Assembly (NCBI GenBank): GCA_907165135.1
Contig: OU015568.1
Coordinates: 5,774,501-5,838,500 of the forward strand
DNA: 64,000 bases
Source of the DNA: Oikopleura dioica
Taxonomy: Eukaryota; Chordata; Appendicularia; Copelata; Oikopleuridae
Direction of reading: 5' to 3'
The translations under genes were made by a program, and so were the position numbers. The notes beneath the pieces were generated by a model. That model ran no database searches. It saw only the letters and a program-made list of their open reading frames with translations, and was not told the DNA's origin. Shown here piece after piece: positions 10,148 through 20,980 of the stretch (position 1 is the stretch's first letter; each line of letters starts with the position of its first letter).

Positions 10148-13100
10148 ATGAAGCTAGTAGCACTTTTCGTAAATTTCAACTTTTCGCTAGCTTGTGAGGA
10201 TCCGGGCTGGGTGAGTGGGATTCAGAGATCGCCGGGAATAGAGAAGCAGTTTTGGGAAGAAGGAGACAAAGTTGTTTATGCTTGCGAACCGCCGAGTTTT
10301 GGGCACAATGGCGGGTATACTCAGGAAATGCTTCGAAAAGTTTATTTTCTACATAGTTTTGAAGGCGGAACTGGGCTCAGCAACCTGTTAAGAAAACCTG
10401 AGTCCGGGTCTAGGCTAGAAAAAGGTTTCTTAAACCCTGACTCAGGTTTTCTACGAGTTCTTCAATTTCAGAAAGCCTGAGTCAGGGTCTGAGAAATCTT
10501 CTTCTATCCTTGACCCTGACTCAGGCTTTCTGAACTTGAAGAACTTGCAAAAAACCTGAGTCAGGGTCTGAAAAATAGAAAAAGATTTCTCAGACCCAGG
10601 TGACTTAGGTTTTCTGCAAGCTCTTCAAGTTCAGAAAACCTGAGTCAGGGTCTAGGATAGAAAAAAAATTTTTCAGAGCCTAACTCAGGTTTTCTTCTCA
10701 GGTTGGCGAGCCCAGAGGCAGAAAAGACGGGTAGTTCGATGAGAACTTCTTCTCCAAGCTTCTGAATCCAAAATTGAAAGATGAAAATGAAAAGGATCCA
10801 TTCGAAAAACATGAAAATATATTTGAAAACTCGGAAAAACTCGTCGACTTTTGATCGTTCAATGATGTCGTCGAACTTTTGCCGCGCCTAGAAATTTTCG
10901 ATGAGAGTCGAAAAAAGGGGTTGAAAAAGGTACCTTTTCGATGAAATCGGCGCTGATCCAAGTGTACTGAGAAATATTCGTGTTTGTCTCAGCTACCGAT
11001 GGGGCTCTGGATGAAATTTCATTGCACGTGACAAATTCGTCTTTTTTGAATTCGACTTTGTTAAAAATTTTTTCAAAGAAAAGTGGGTAGAATCCATTCC
11101 TGAGCTTTCTTTATTCAGCATAAACGTGCCGTAGTTTATCTCTTTATTTTTCGTATTCATTTTTTCCCAAATACAGTTTTTCCATCGCCAGAAAACATTC
11201 CCCCTTTCTAGAAATTTGAAGCATAAAACAGTCAATTTGCGAAAATGGCCGATGGCGCGGGCTGGTTCCTTCAACTGGCGGAAAAATTTGTGTCCAGTCT
11301 GAAACACTCGACTTGCTGGGCTTTATGAAAATCGACATTGGGTCGCAGCTTTGGAAGCAAAAATTTCGCGCGAATTTCAAACATGCCTTCTTGGCGGAAG
11401 TGAAAGAAGAAAGGGTGAGAAAAAGAGTTTTGGCGAGAAAAAGTCCAAAGCCGGAAATGACGTCATTGCTGGTCAGGAGGAATCAGTTCGTAAAGCCGGC
11501 AGAAATCAAGGAAGAGAACCAGCTGGAAGAGGAGGCGGCTCTGGAAGACGCGCCTCTTGAATTGGAAGAATTCGACCAAGAAATTGATTTTTTCTCAGAA
11601 GAAATTCCATCAAAACCAGTGGGAACTGCCAGTAGCTGTCCTGCGCCACACTCAGTTAAAAACGCTTCTTTTGATTACAAAGCCAATAGTAGTACAGCTT
11701 CGTATTCCTGTAATCCCGGCTTTTGCTTTGAAAACGAACGGACAAGGACCATCATCAGTGATTGCAAAGATGCTAGTTGGTCCGCTGTTCCATCTTGTCA
11801 GCCATGTGATGCTTGTGAGCTTCCAGAAGTAGAGACTAATCAGAACAGCGTCTGGAACGAGAATGATTGGACCGCGACGATTTCTTGCGTCGAAGAAGAA
11901 GCTGTTCTAAAGCCAGGGACGGACATTCGAGAGACGAAAATCAGCTGCATCGAGGGGAAAAGATGGAACAAGCCCATGCCCGTTTGTTCAAAACCCAGCA
12001 AGATCAACTGCGGCGACGACCACATCGAAGTCATCGTCGACAAGAACCTCTTCAAAGCGAAAAGATGGGAGGCCAGCTCTTCCAACGTCTTTCTTCACGG
12101 AAATTCGAATGGGCTCATGAGCATCGATGAAGTAGACAGCTCCTGCTTTGCCAAAGAAGATGAAGAAGGAAACTACCGAGTTCGAATTCAAGCTCCTTTC
12201 ATGGGCCAGTGCGGTACGAAAGCGACAGTCGAGGATGGCAACTATGTTTTTGAAAACAAGGTCAAATGGCGAATGGAAACGGATTTTACTGTGAAAGATG
12301 CAGAGGTGCTCGATTTTAGCTGCAAATACAGAGGAGTCTTTATGGCTGGCATTTCTCAGCCCGTCAAGATTGCGATCAACACCAAGACTTACCAGGATCC
12401 AAGGTTTGCTTTTTCCAACGCTTTTTTCTTATACCGTTCTTTTTCTAGGACAAATCAAGACTTCACGGTCTCCATGTCCGTCTACGACCACGCCAACTTC
12501 ACTGGCTTAGTGAACAACATCCCCCTCCTCCACCGCGGAAAGCGATATTTCGTCGATCTCCACCTCCACAGCGAGCAAATCGGAACTCCTTTTCTCAAAT
12601 ACTGTTATGGCTCGAAAAACTACGTCTCCGAAGCAGAGCTGCGGGAAAAATATAAAACAGAAACATCAAGCTCTGGAATTCGAAGCATGGTCGTCAATGG
12701 TTGCCCCGCTGCTGGAACACTCGTTCGACTGGAAGAGTCGCCAAATTCGTTTCAGTCGAGATATTCGTTCATGTTCCCGAAAATTGGAATTCAAGGGCGA
12801 GTCGATCTTCAGGTGCAGTTAAATATCTTGCAGTATCTAACAGTATGCTTTAGTTTGTCTATCTCCACTGCGAAATCGAATTCAAACCGGCCGGTTTCAA
12901 ACCCAATTGCGAAAACTCCATGTTCGAGCAAGTCCTTCGACAAAATTTCGACACTCTCAATGGACCAGCGCCTCAGAAACTCCTTCGAAAATTTGGCCCT
13001 CGTTTCAACCAAGACTCAACCATCGACGGGGAGTCGAGGCAGGATGCAGTCTGGAAGATCAACTGTCAAGTTCCCCTCTTTAAAAATGCTCCACGATGCT

Positions 13101-13578
13101 TGAAACAGCAAGAGGAAGCCAAAAATCGACAAAGAAGAAGTCTCAGGAGGACAAATATGGCGGTCGGATTTGGTAAGAAAAAAAAGAAAAGGGGAAATTT
13201 TCAATAAATTCTAGGGCCAATTATTTTCCCCGAAAATGAAAATGATGAGATTGATGAAGAAGTGGTCGTTGAGGAGGTTCTTCGATCATCAAAATTGTTT
13301 GTCGATGAAAATTCTGGAGAAATTGAAGTAAAAGAGGAAGAAGTAGAAGTTATCCCGAATTCCCAGGTCGACCAAATTGGTAAAAAAATTTCTTTTTTTT
13401 CAAAAATTCATGTTCTTTAGAAATTCTTTGGAAGCAACATCGGACGAAGAAATCCCTCATCATTCGAGGAATGGCTTTTGGCTGCGTATTTTTGTTTTTC
13501 TTATCAATGTTCGTCTCCAGCCGAGTCAGCTGTTTTCCCAAGTCTGATAAAGAGCTAAATATTTCGTCGAAATTTTGA
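10148..13578 (+). CDS. Sushi (CCP) and zona pellucida-domain membrane glycoprotein
   Basis: Signal peptide MKLVALFVNFNFSLA precedes a first sushi module whose halves (CEDPGW...VVYACEPPSF, and SICENGRWRG...GKIC near 11240-11290) are split by a 0.9-kb intron whose exact borders I could not resolve. After an acidic linker come two more Cys modules (SSCPAPH...SCQPC; CELPEVE...PVCSK), then a ZP domain from about 12000 to 13090 with Cys in the expected order (INCGDD, GQCGTK, FSCKYRG, KYCYGS, NGCPAAG, LHCEIEF, PNCENS). A dibasic NRQRRSLRR site after it fits the furin site of ZP proteins, followed by an acidic stretch and a C-terminal membrane span (AFGCVFLFFLSMFVSS). ZP proteins polymerise into extracellular coats. 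Introns at 12.40, 12.81, 13.17 and 13.38 kb are short GT-AG. Confidence 0.85.
10373..10711. repeat. Compound Family-1 repeat array
   Basis: Starts GGGCTCAGCAACCTG and contains at least six alternating CCTGAGTC(A/C)GGGTCT and CCTGACTCAGG arms in tandem, ending TAACTCAGGTTTTCT and GTTGGCGAGCCC. Several copies seem nested or tandemly expanded, and the GAAGCCGC core is missing. It lies within the first long intron of the ZP-domain gene. Confidence 0.8.
10645..11112 (-). CDS. Possible nested antisense membrane-protein fragment
   Basis: On the minus strand two frames (about 11112-10937 and 10889-10645) join across a 46-nt GT-AG intron without losing frame. They give NGFYPLFFEKIFNKVEF..., YTWISADFIEK then ARQKFDDIIERSKVDEFF and a hydrophobic stretch FKYIFMFFEWILFIFIFQFW. 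The last residues run into the Family-1 repeat before a stop. No 5' end was found. The plus strand of the same stretch has an open frame broken by a TGA, and the Phe-rich stretch is the complement of Lys/Glu codons, so a shadow or decayed exon cannot be excluded. Confidence 0.3.
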
Positions 13579-14534
13579 CTTGAGTTTTTTGCTTGATTTT
13601 TTGTACATTCGCTATTTTTTACTCAACAAAAATAAATTTGAAAAAAACGTTTTTTTTTTAATCAGAAAAAGCAGCAAGAAGGGTTAAGTAAGAAAGTGCT
13701 TAAATTACGCGGCATCTGGTCGGGTTAATCAGTTTCTGGCTTAGCCAAAGAACTTGATCTCTTTCAAGGTGCCGAAAGTTGAGAGCTTTTCTCTTTTTTA
13801 AAATGCAAGTCTGAGCGACAATGAATTTAAGAAGATCAATTTTATCAGATTAGCAATTGAGACCATTAGAAAGATTAGCGTGAGCATAGAAGGTTTATCA
13901 AAAGGCAGATTTTGATTTATAAAGGTATCGAGTTTCTGATTAACGAGTTTAACCAAGAATAAACTTAAGAATCGACAAAACAGATTTTTTCTCCGAGAAC
14001 TTACTGATTACGACCTCTTTTTTCTTATTTTTCTGCGGTGTAAGATTAATTTTCGTTTGAAAAATAAGGATCCCCCGTCGATTTTGCTGAGTTTTCAAAC
14101 ATCGTTTTCTCCGTGTATATCCTTAAAAGTCTTTTTCATTTTGATATCAAAATGTAGCTAAGAAAAAGCTTAAAAGTAAAAAATTGTTTTCTTGGTGATA
14201 CCCTTAAGTTAAAACACTGAAATCGACAAATCAAAACCTGCTCATTTTGTTTATTTGGACAAAAAATATTTTTCATTTGTCTTTCTCCGTTCTTGATAAT
14301 GTTCAACTTAAAAGTTCATCTTATGTTTGATATTAAAATTTAGAATCTAAATACAATAGTTTAGCATCAAAACAAGAACAATGTAGGAGACAGCGCCAAA
14401 GCAAGAAAGGGTAATCCTGGTGGTGCACCTGAGTTGGTTCTTTTTAAATTCGAGACAGAGCAACAAATGCTCATTTTTCATACTTTTTGCATAAACAAGA
14501 GAAGACCTTAATTTATTTTCAAATCAATTTTCCA
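13579..14534. other. Spacer without recognised gene
   Basis: About 950 bp after the ZP-gene stop. AATAAA at about 13628 could be its poly(A) signal. The rest is AT-rich with no ORF, repeat-family end or RNA gene that I can support. Confidence 0.5.
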
Positions 14535-15034
14535 ATGGAAGATCTAAGGTAAAAACACTCAGAATTTTTGGGTTGGTGTCTGGAACCGACAAAAAAATTA
14601 CGACAAATTTTGCTTGGGCGGCTACTCGGCTGCTGATTGGCCGGTTTGCTAAATCCAGGCATCTGATTGGCTGAAATTTCCACGCAAGATTTGTCGGAAT
14701 CTTTTTGTCGGTTCCAGACACCTCCCCCAATTTCTGAGTCAGAAATGGGCTCTATCGAAATTTGATTCTAGAGGCAACGAAGTATCTCGATCAATTCCAA
14801 CCTCTCTTCAAAACTTAACAGAAGAGCAGCGAATTCTCCTCAGGCAATTGAAAAGAACGATGATAGAGAAAAACGACCTGGAATTTGCTTTCGAAGAATT
14901 GGAAAAACTCGACCGCCGATTCCAAGTAAGATAAATTTGACAATTCTTTGATGATGAACAGCACGTTTATTTAGACAATATCAACGAGTGGATCTACTGT
15001 CAAGTCGGCCAATAAGCTCTTTACCCATCTGTAA
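14535..15034 (+). CDS. Very small coiled-coil protein, three exons
   Basis: Exons 14535-14548, 14772-14925 and 14975-15034 join in frame through two GT-AG introns to a complete protein of 75 residues. It starts MEDLRGNEVSRS, has a Leu/Glu/Lys-rich predicted helix (EEQRILLRQLKRTMIEKNDL, FEELEKLDRRFQ) and a Ser/Thr tail ending KLFTHL. Exon 1 codes only four and a half residues, and intron 1 is lengthened by a Family-2 element. The family is not recognised. Support comes from the perfect joining of three exons, the preserved stop and the helix. Confidence 0.6.
14573..14726. repeat. Family-2 inverted-repeat element in intron 1 of the small coiled-coil gene
   Basis: Ends read GGTGTCTGGAACCGACAAAA and the complement TTTTTGTCGGTTCCAGACACC. 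Inside, TTACGACAAATTTTGC pairs with GCAAGATTTGTCGGAA and GATTGGCCGG lies near the centre. 154 bp, no ORF; the best preserved copy of the family here. Confidence 0.88.
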
Positions 15035-15201
15035 ATCGTCATTTTTTAAATGAAAGTAGACTGCTGGAATTTTGCGCAAACATGTTTAAATCGAATACAA
15101 AATAAAGAAATCGCGAATTTTTTTCGAATAACGGATAGGCATGCTTTAGTTAATGATTCGAAGGTTAGTCAGAAAGTCGTAAGAAGCAAGGCGACTCATA
15201 T

Positions 15202-17714
15202 TTACGACCGAAGCCGCACTAAATCTAGGTATGTTTTGGGTTTGAGACTGAGTGAGTAAGCAGTAGGAAGCAGATACCAAGTTTTTTCTTCCATGTTACC
15301 GAAATTGTTGTTCACCAGATTTACTCGAATATTTGCATCTTCATAAAACAATCCAAAGCTTTGGAGCTCGTCGTCAGAGGCAAAGTATGGATTATTCAAA
15401 GGGATTCGAATGACTAAAGAGCATTCGTTTTTATAGATATTGACAGACTTACGAGGAGGTTCATTTGATGAATGATCAGTATTTTGTAGAACGTATTCAT
15501 TGTTGTCTACTCTGTCGACAGTCATTTGATGGTATGCGACGACACCGTTTTGCAGATAAGCGCCAGTAACAGTAAGAGGACGAGTGAAAGCGAATTTTTC
15601 GTTCAAAGTAACTTTTAATATGTTGAACGAAGGAGAATACATTACTAAACTTGCCTCTTTCATAGTGACAGTCTGATGGAGGGGGTTTTTTGTCAAAATA
15701 TTTCCCAAGTCGTCGGATAATTTCCCATCCACTTTCCATAAGATACGTTTTCTGACAGAAATCTCAAATATAAATACGTATTGAGCTAGCTGAGCTGAGC
15801 AAAGCTGATTCATTTCTCAAAGTCATCACCTCTGCTCACTCAGTTTCCTAAGTTTTCGATTCCCTTCCTTACACATACGATCAAGGAGAACTTCTATTTC
15901 ATTCAGCTGGAAATCCTGTTCTTTTTTGTTGGGGTTCAAGTTCAGCCCAGCCGAACTCCGAGGATAAACAATCATCGTCAAAGTTGCAAGAATCGATTCT
16001 AACGAGTGCGAAGTCTCCAGATCCTTGAAGCCGAGATCGGTTCTCATCGCGTATCGAAGAAGTATTGTAACTGAGATTGGAACACAGAGCTGACTCGATT
16101 TTTGGTCGAGGATATTCTTTGTGAAATTTTGCATATCTTGCTCGAAGAACTTTGTCATCCGGTTCTTCAAGCTTGACATGTGGCACGATTTCGTCATGTT
16201 CGCATCAAGGCAAAATTGAGTTGAAGAATTTTCAAGGGAAATTATGTTTGTGATCTTTTCGATAAAATTTTCTTGGGTTATATTGATATCCTCGTAAAAG
16301 TGTTTTGTTTCATCATTCTTCATATATTTTTTAATCGAGGATGCATCGCAATCCTTAAAAACATTTATTTTTTCTAATTTATCTCAAATGATTTAACCTC
16401 AATAATTCGGTCGATTTCCTTTCGTTCATTATCATCAAGAGGCTTGTAAAGGAGAGTCCATGATGTTTTCCAGTCACAAAAAAGGAATAAAAGAAGATTA
16501 TGATTCTCATATCCCTGTCCACGCCCAATTTGATGTTGAACTGCAAATCCAGGTGAGCCACCGGCTAAAAATCTATCATTTGTTTAATTTTGGGTTTTAC
16601 CAAGAGACTGAGAAGCTGTGTACTTTGAGCCTTTCCTCGTATATCCCATTTTTCTATAGCCTTTTGACCAAGATTTATCAATAACCAGACCATAATCAAT
16701 TATTTTTGGAATTCCATCGGCAAGGAGAATGTTTTCCAGTTTCCGGTCGTAATGGTAAATTCCACAATTTTTCCATAAATAATTAAATCCCTTCAAAACG
16801 CCTTTTGCAATTTCCTTTCGTTGTTTAAGATCAAGTACGTCTCCTTTTAAGACTCTTCGCAAATTGTCTTCAGCAAATTCCATTATTGTAACCCAACCAA
16901 GGCAGTCTTCTTGCTTTGAATCTTGCTTGTAAAAAAACTCGATGTTCGCAAAATGACGAATCACATTTTCGTGATATGGAATAATCCTATCTGCTCCATA
17001 TAGAGAGTTACCAGTCAAATGGTTTTTTGCCACCGTGTGAAGGAAATCTTCAGAAAAAAATGCTTACAAAGTGCTAGCACTAATGACATTTACCTTCTGA
17101 AAGACGAATTTTATATGTAACTGCATCTTCTTCGAACTTGTCCGTGAAAAGAAAAGGATCGAATGCTTGAACGCGAACTGCAAAATCTTTTTCGCCAAAT
17201 TTTTCTTTAAGAATAATCGCCTCTCCACCATAAGAAATAACTTTTCATCGCTCAACTCCCATTCTCCAGTTTCTTCCTTGATATCCGAGCGCTCAATAAG
17301 TTGACCATAAAGCATGTTTTTCTCAAGTAGCATTCGTTGAAAACTGGTTATTTTGAAATTTTCTTTGATATTTTTCTTCTTAGAATCGTTGTTTATATGA
17401 ATTTCACCACAAGCGTTCTTCGTTAATGATTCTTTGATGAATTTGACAAACCGCCAGCGAAAAGAAATTCCAGAATTTTTGAAGTTGAATCTCTCCATTG
17501 ATGCGATTAATCGACATTTTGGAGTTCGGGATGTTGTCCTTTTCAATTTCGGTAGAAAGTCATTCAGCCAATGTACAAGTTGATCTTTTCCTAGGTCACT
17601 TGGATGTTGCGATATCTTTTCAGGTGATAGAGAACAAATTAGTAAGAGGGCTAAAAGAATTGCAATAGAGGCATATAAAAGAGATTCAAAAAGTTGAAAT
17701 CCTACGCGATCCAT
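15202..17714 (-). CDS. Membrane-anchored protein-kinase-like protein
   Basis: ATG 17714 gives a short N-terminus and a membrane anchor (ESLLYASIAILLALLLIC), then about 150 lumenal or cytosolic residues and a kinase domain: glycine-loop region VISYGGEAIILKEKFG, FAVRV at the VAIK position, GIYHYDRKLENILL as catalytic loop, IIDYGL for DFG and GGSPGFAVQHQ at the activation-segment end. The catalytic Asp and Asn are kept, but the VAIK Lys reads Arg and HRD reads HYD, so catalysis is doubtful. A C-terminal region of about 370 residues follows the C-lobe. Frames close with short introns: 47-nt GT-AG near 15.81 kb, 45-nt near 16.37 kb, and a 71-nt intron just before the glycine loop that removes an apparent frameshift. 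GPGFA/FCDWKTSW-type features suggest a lineage-specific family. Confidence 0.72.
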
Positions 17715-17785
17715 AAGAATGAATATTGAAAAAAAGGAAGAAAGGAGTATAAAAGATATAATAAACAAAAAAGTTGGCACAAATC

Positions 17786-18242
17786 AAAATCAGTAAGTCT
17801 GGAGCTAGGACGTGACAGCGCAGGACCAAATAATAAAGTATCATACATTGAAGAACGGAATAAGAAAGTATCATACATTGAAGAACGGAATAAGAAAGTA
17901 TCATACATTCAAGGACCGAGTAAGAAAGTATCATACATTGAAGCGTCAAATAAGAAAGTATCATACATTTAAGGACCGAGTCTTTTTTGGAGCCAATAAG
18001 ATTGCTGTATTTGGCCTACCGGCCAATAAGAAACCCAGCCTTTTTGGATTGTTCCTTGTATGACCGATCCAATTTTGCATCGTCCTTGGATTGGATTTGC
18101 ACTATAGCTCCATCCTTCAATGTATGATACTTTCTAATTCGGTGCTTGAATGTATGATACTTTCTTGTTCGGTCCTTCAATGTATGATACTTTATTATTT
18201 GGTCCTACAGTGTCACGTCCTAGCTCCAGACTTACTGATTTT
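17786..18242. repeat. Inverted-repeat element carrying two opposed 30-bp tandem arrays
   Basis: The outer arms (17786-17817 and 18211-18242, AAAATCAGTAAGTCTGGAGC...GACGTGACA and complement) are near-identical. Inside, five 30-bp units based on AAGTATCATACATTGAAG run on the left and three in opposite orientation on the right (18112-18205). The centre (17992-18030) contains AAGATTGCTGTATTTGGCCT, also present at 61.53 kb. No transposase ORF; probably a non-autonomous foldback element. Confidence 0.85.
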
Positions 18243-18403
18243 GGTTTGCCCCAAAAAGTTTCTCTTTTATAAGCTCCAAAACTTAAAAAGATACCAGTAA
18301 AAACGAGATAAAGAAGAAGAAGGCATAAGCAGGCTGAAAGTACGACAGTAAGTAAAAAAGTAAGTCTCTCTTTAAGAGGAAGCTCTGACAATTCTTCATC
18401 CAT
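18243..18403 (-). CDS. Short ORF with a membrane segment, abutting the foldback element
   Basis: ATG 18403 opens MDEELSELPLKERLTFLLTV and a hydrophobic run (VVLSACLCLLLLYLVFTGIF), then KRETFWGK where the 17786-18242 foldback element begins. The layout resembles the N-terminal anchor of the neighbouring kinase-like gene, so this may be exon 1 of a related gene cut off by the element, or a small independent gene. No further exon was identified. Confidence 0.35.
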
Positions 18404-18724
18404 ATTTTCACTCTAAAAAAAACTCTCGAGATGGCTGTTCAAAGTCGCGCTTCTCATGAAGAATGATTTTACGACGCGAGCCGTTGGTAACGATCGTTAA
18501 AAACGATTAAATTTTAGTCAGAAAACAGGATGTCTTGAACAATAAGGCTCGCTAAAGAAGTAAAAATTGGATCGACCATCCCTAGGGTTACTTTTGAATT
18601 GAAATCCAACGCTTTGAGTTCTGTGCAGCTCAAACATGTTAAATCGAATAAACAAAAAATTGTTTATTGACACGGAAACTGAGTAACAGTTCATTTTCGC
18701 AGTTCTTGGAATCGGATGAGAAAA

Positions 18725-20789
18725 ATGAAGCTCTTTTTACTTCATTATTTGTTGAGATTTGGCGAGTCGCTAGACAGAGAATGCCTCGATCGAAACGATC
18801 CTCTTGGCAAAAACTACAACGGAGTTCAAAGTACAACTGGCGCAGGCCTTCGATATCCACAGCGAAAATGCGGCATGTGGAAGCCTCGAAGCGGCATGTT
18901 TCACAATTACTGTAGAAATCCAGATAACAGCCCACAGGTTTGAACGCTGATAAAATGATGCCTAAAATGACGGTAAGGGACCGTGGTGCTGGGTTGAAAG
19001 AAGTGAGTGGCGCGCTGGTATGCCCAAATATGTCGGTGTCAAAATTAAAACACGATTTTTTCTAAATCTTACATTTGAACTAAAAGTTTTGCAACTTTGC
19101 TGTGTTCTTTTGACAACCAAAAAGAGGGATACTGTAATATACCTTTTTGCGATGAAATAAATCCACCAACAACTAAAACAACAACAACAACGACTCGAAC
19201 GAGAGCAGCAACTCGACGAACAACTACGACTAGAAAAACAACAACAACATCGACAACGAGAAGAACATCATGGGCAAGAAATCGGGTTTTCAAACAATCT
19301 TTGCCTCAAAAAATTTCACTCTCTAAAAACCAAAAAAAGAGCAAGTTGGACTCCTCGACCAACAACTCTCCCAACAACAAGAACTACAACGAAGGGTTAT
19401 CGTCGTGGTTTTTCCCGCTGTCACGTGGATTCCCAGTCCTGCGGCAAGATTTCTGGAATTTCCTGCATTTGCGTTGGAAAACGCTCCGGTCCAAGATGCA
19501 ACTGTAATTTTCGAGTTGACTGCCTCGAATTAATTTTTTTAGTCAAAGATCCGAATGATCAATTTTCGCACCAGCGAGCGGCTTTGACATTCATCGAAAA
19601 CGGAGAAATCGCGAAAGAAACCTTCGAAACATGTCCTGATCATTATCGCCGGAAGCGACGATCAGTGGATTACGATAACTTATACGGCGACGATGGTGAA
19701 CAAGAACAATCGCACGAGTACGACATCGGAGAGGAAGATTACTCGGACGAACTGTCGGATGACTACATCGATCAGCATTACGACGAGCTGGAGGAGAAAT
19801 ATGATGCCTACAGAGCCGAGAAAGATGCAAAGAGAAATTCATCGCAGCACATTGTCGCTGGACATCGTCGAGTCCACAATGGAGAAGAAGGGATTTTCCC
19901 TTTTTTCGTCGCAATTCGGACTTCTACAAATGTCCATTTCTGCGGCGGAGCATGTGAGAACGCAATGAATTCGAGAAATCATCATATTTTTAGTGTACGA
20001 TGAAAATACAGTTATAACAGCAGCTCACTGTTTCGCCGACCGAGGAACCAGGGCATCTCGATTTCGAGTGACAATGGGCCACAGGCAAAGAAAATGGAGA
20101 ACTGCAAGAAGAGAAAATGGATTTCAAGAGTTTCGAGTCAAAGAAATCATCAGTAAGAGTACTGTCAAGAGCGTCAGTTTCAGTTTTTAGTGCATAAGCG
20201 ATTCCAACACGGTGATTTTTTGAATGATATTGCGATTGTGAAGCTCAGTAAATCAGGTATTCAAAGCTTCCTTGACCTCCTTTTCCCTTCCTTCCTAGCG
20301 AAATTCACCGAATTCGTCCGACCAGTTTGCCTGCTCCCGGATTGCTACGAGCTTCCACCTGGTACCACCGCCATCGTAGGCGGCTGGGGGAAGAACGAAG
20401 GAGACGAGTTCACCCAAGTCTTCAATTTCGCCACCGCCCATGTTTTTGACAGCGAAGAGTGCAACAGATTCGCAGGCGCGGATTACACCAGAAGGGACGG
20501 AAGCCAACTTTGCATTGGGTACAAGGAAGGAGGGATTGATACTTGCCAGGTGAAAGAAAATGAACTGATAGAGGGGGAATTTTCTAGGGCGATTCTGGAG
20601 GACCTGCAATTGCGAATATCGATGGCAGTTGGACCTTGATTGGCGTCGTTTCTTACGGGTAAGGATTAAGGGTATCTCTTCCGACTTTACGAATTTTCTA
20701 GCGATGGCTGTGGGCAATTCAACAAACCAGGAGTTTTCACGAACATAATTCATCGATCTATTTCCGGCTTCTTGAAAGCAAACTTGTGA
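18725..20789 (+). CDS. Kringle-EGF-trypsin multidomain serine protease
   Basis: Signal peptide MKLFLLHYLLRFGE is followed by a kringle: ECLDRNDPLGKNYNGVQST, CGMWKP, NYCRNPD and, across introns, the closing GYCNIPFC. A Thr/Arg-rich linker (19165-19270) and an EGF-like unit (CHVDSQSCGK, CICVGKRSGPRCNC) come next, then a highly acidic segment after RRKRR (YDIGEEDYSDELSDDY) and a trypsin domain. The activation site is in HIVAGHR. The triad is complete: His in TAAHC, Asp in NDIAIVKL, Ser in GDSGGP. The order recalls plasminogen activator/HGF-activator proteases; the acidic linker is unusual. Introns are short GT-AG (for example 20153-20189, 20549-20587). AATAAA follows the stop. Substrate cannot be inferred. 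Confidence 0.88.
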
Positions 20790-20980
20790 ATAAAAATATT
20801 CTGACAGAAAATTCTGATTTCAGCAATTTATCGACTTCGGGGGAAAGTCGTTGATCCCGGAAAATGCCAAGGCCGATTTGACCAAGAGTGGTTTTAATTG
20901 TTTTTATGGTCTTTCAAATAGCATTTCCGAAGTGAATGCAGAAGCATCATTTTTTTCAGCACGCAAATTGAAGATTATAA

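Noticed and set aside
13579-14534. tRNA or other RNA gene in the spacer after the ZP gene
   Set aside because: No cloverleaf-like arms, A/B boxes or T-runs in suitable order were found by eye.
17060-17260. Apparent frameshift just before the kinase glycine loop
   Set aside because: A canonical 71-nt GT-AG intron, phase 1, ending at the GATGAAAAG acceptor restores a continuous frame, so no lesion is needed.
17812-18063. Repeat-encoded ORF with KYHTLKN units
   Set aside because: It is the translation of the 30-bp array inside a foldback element, not a gene.
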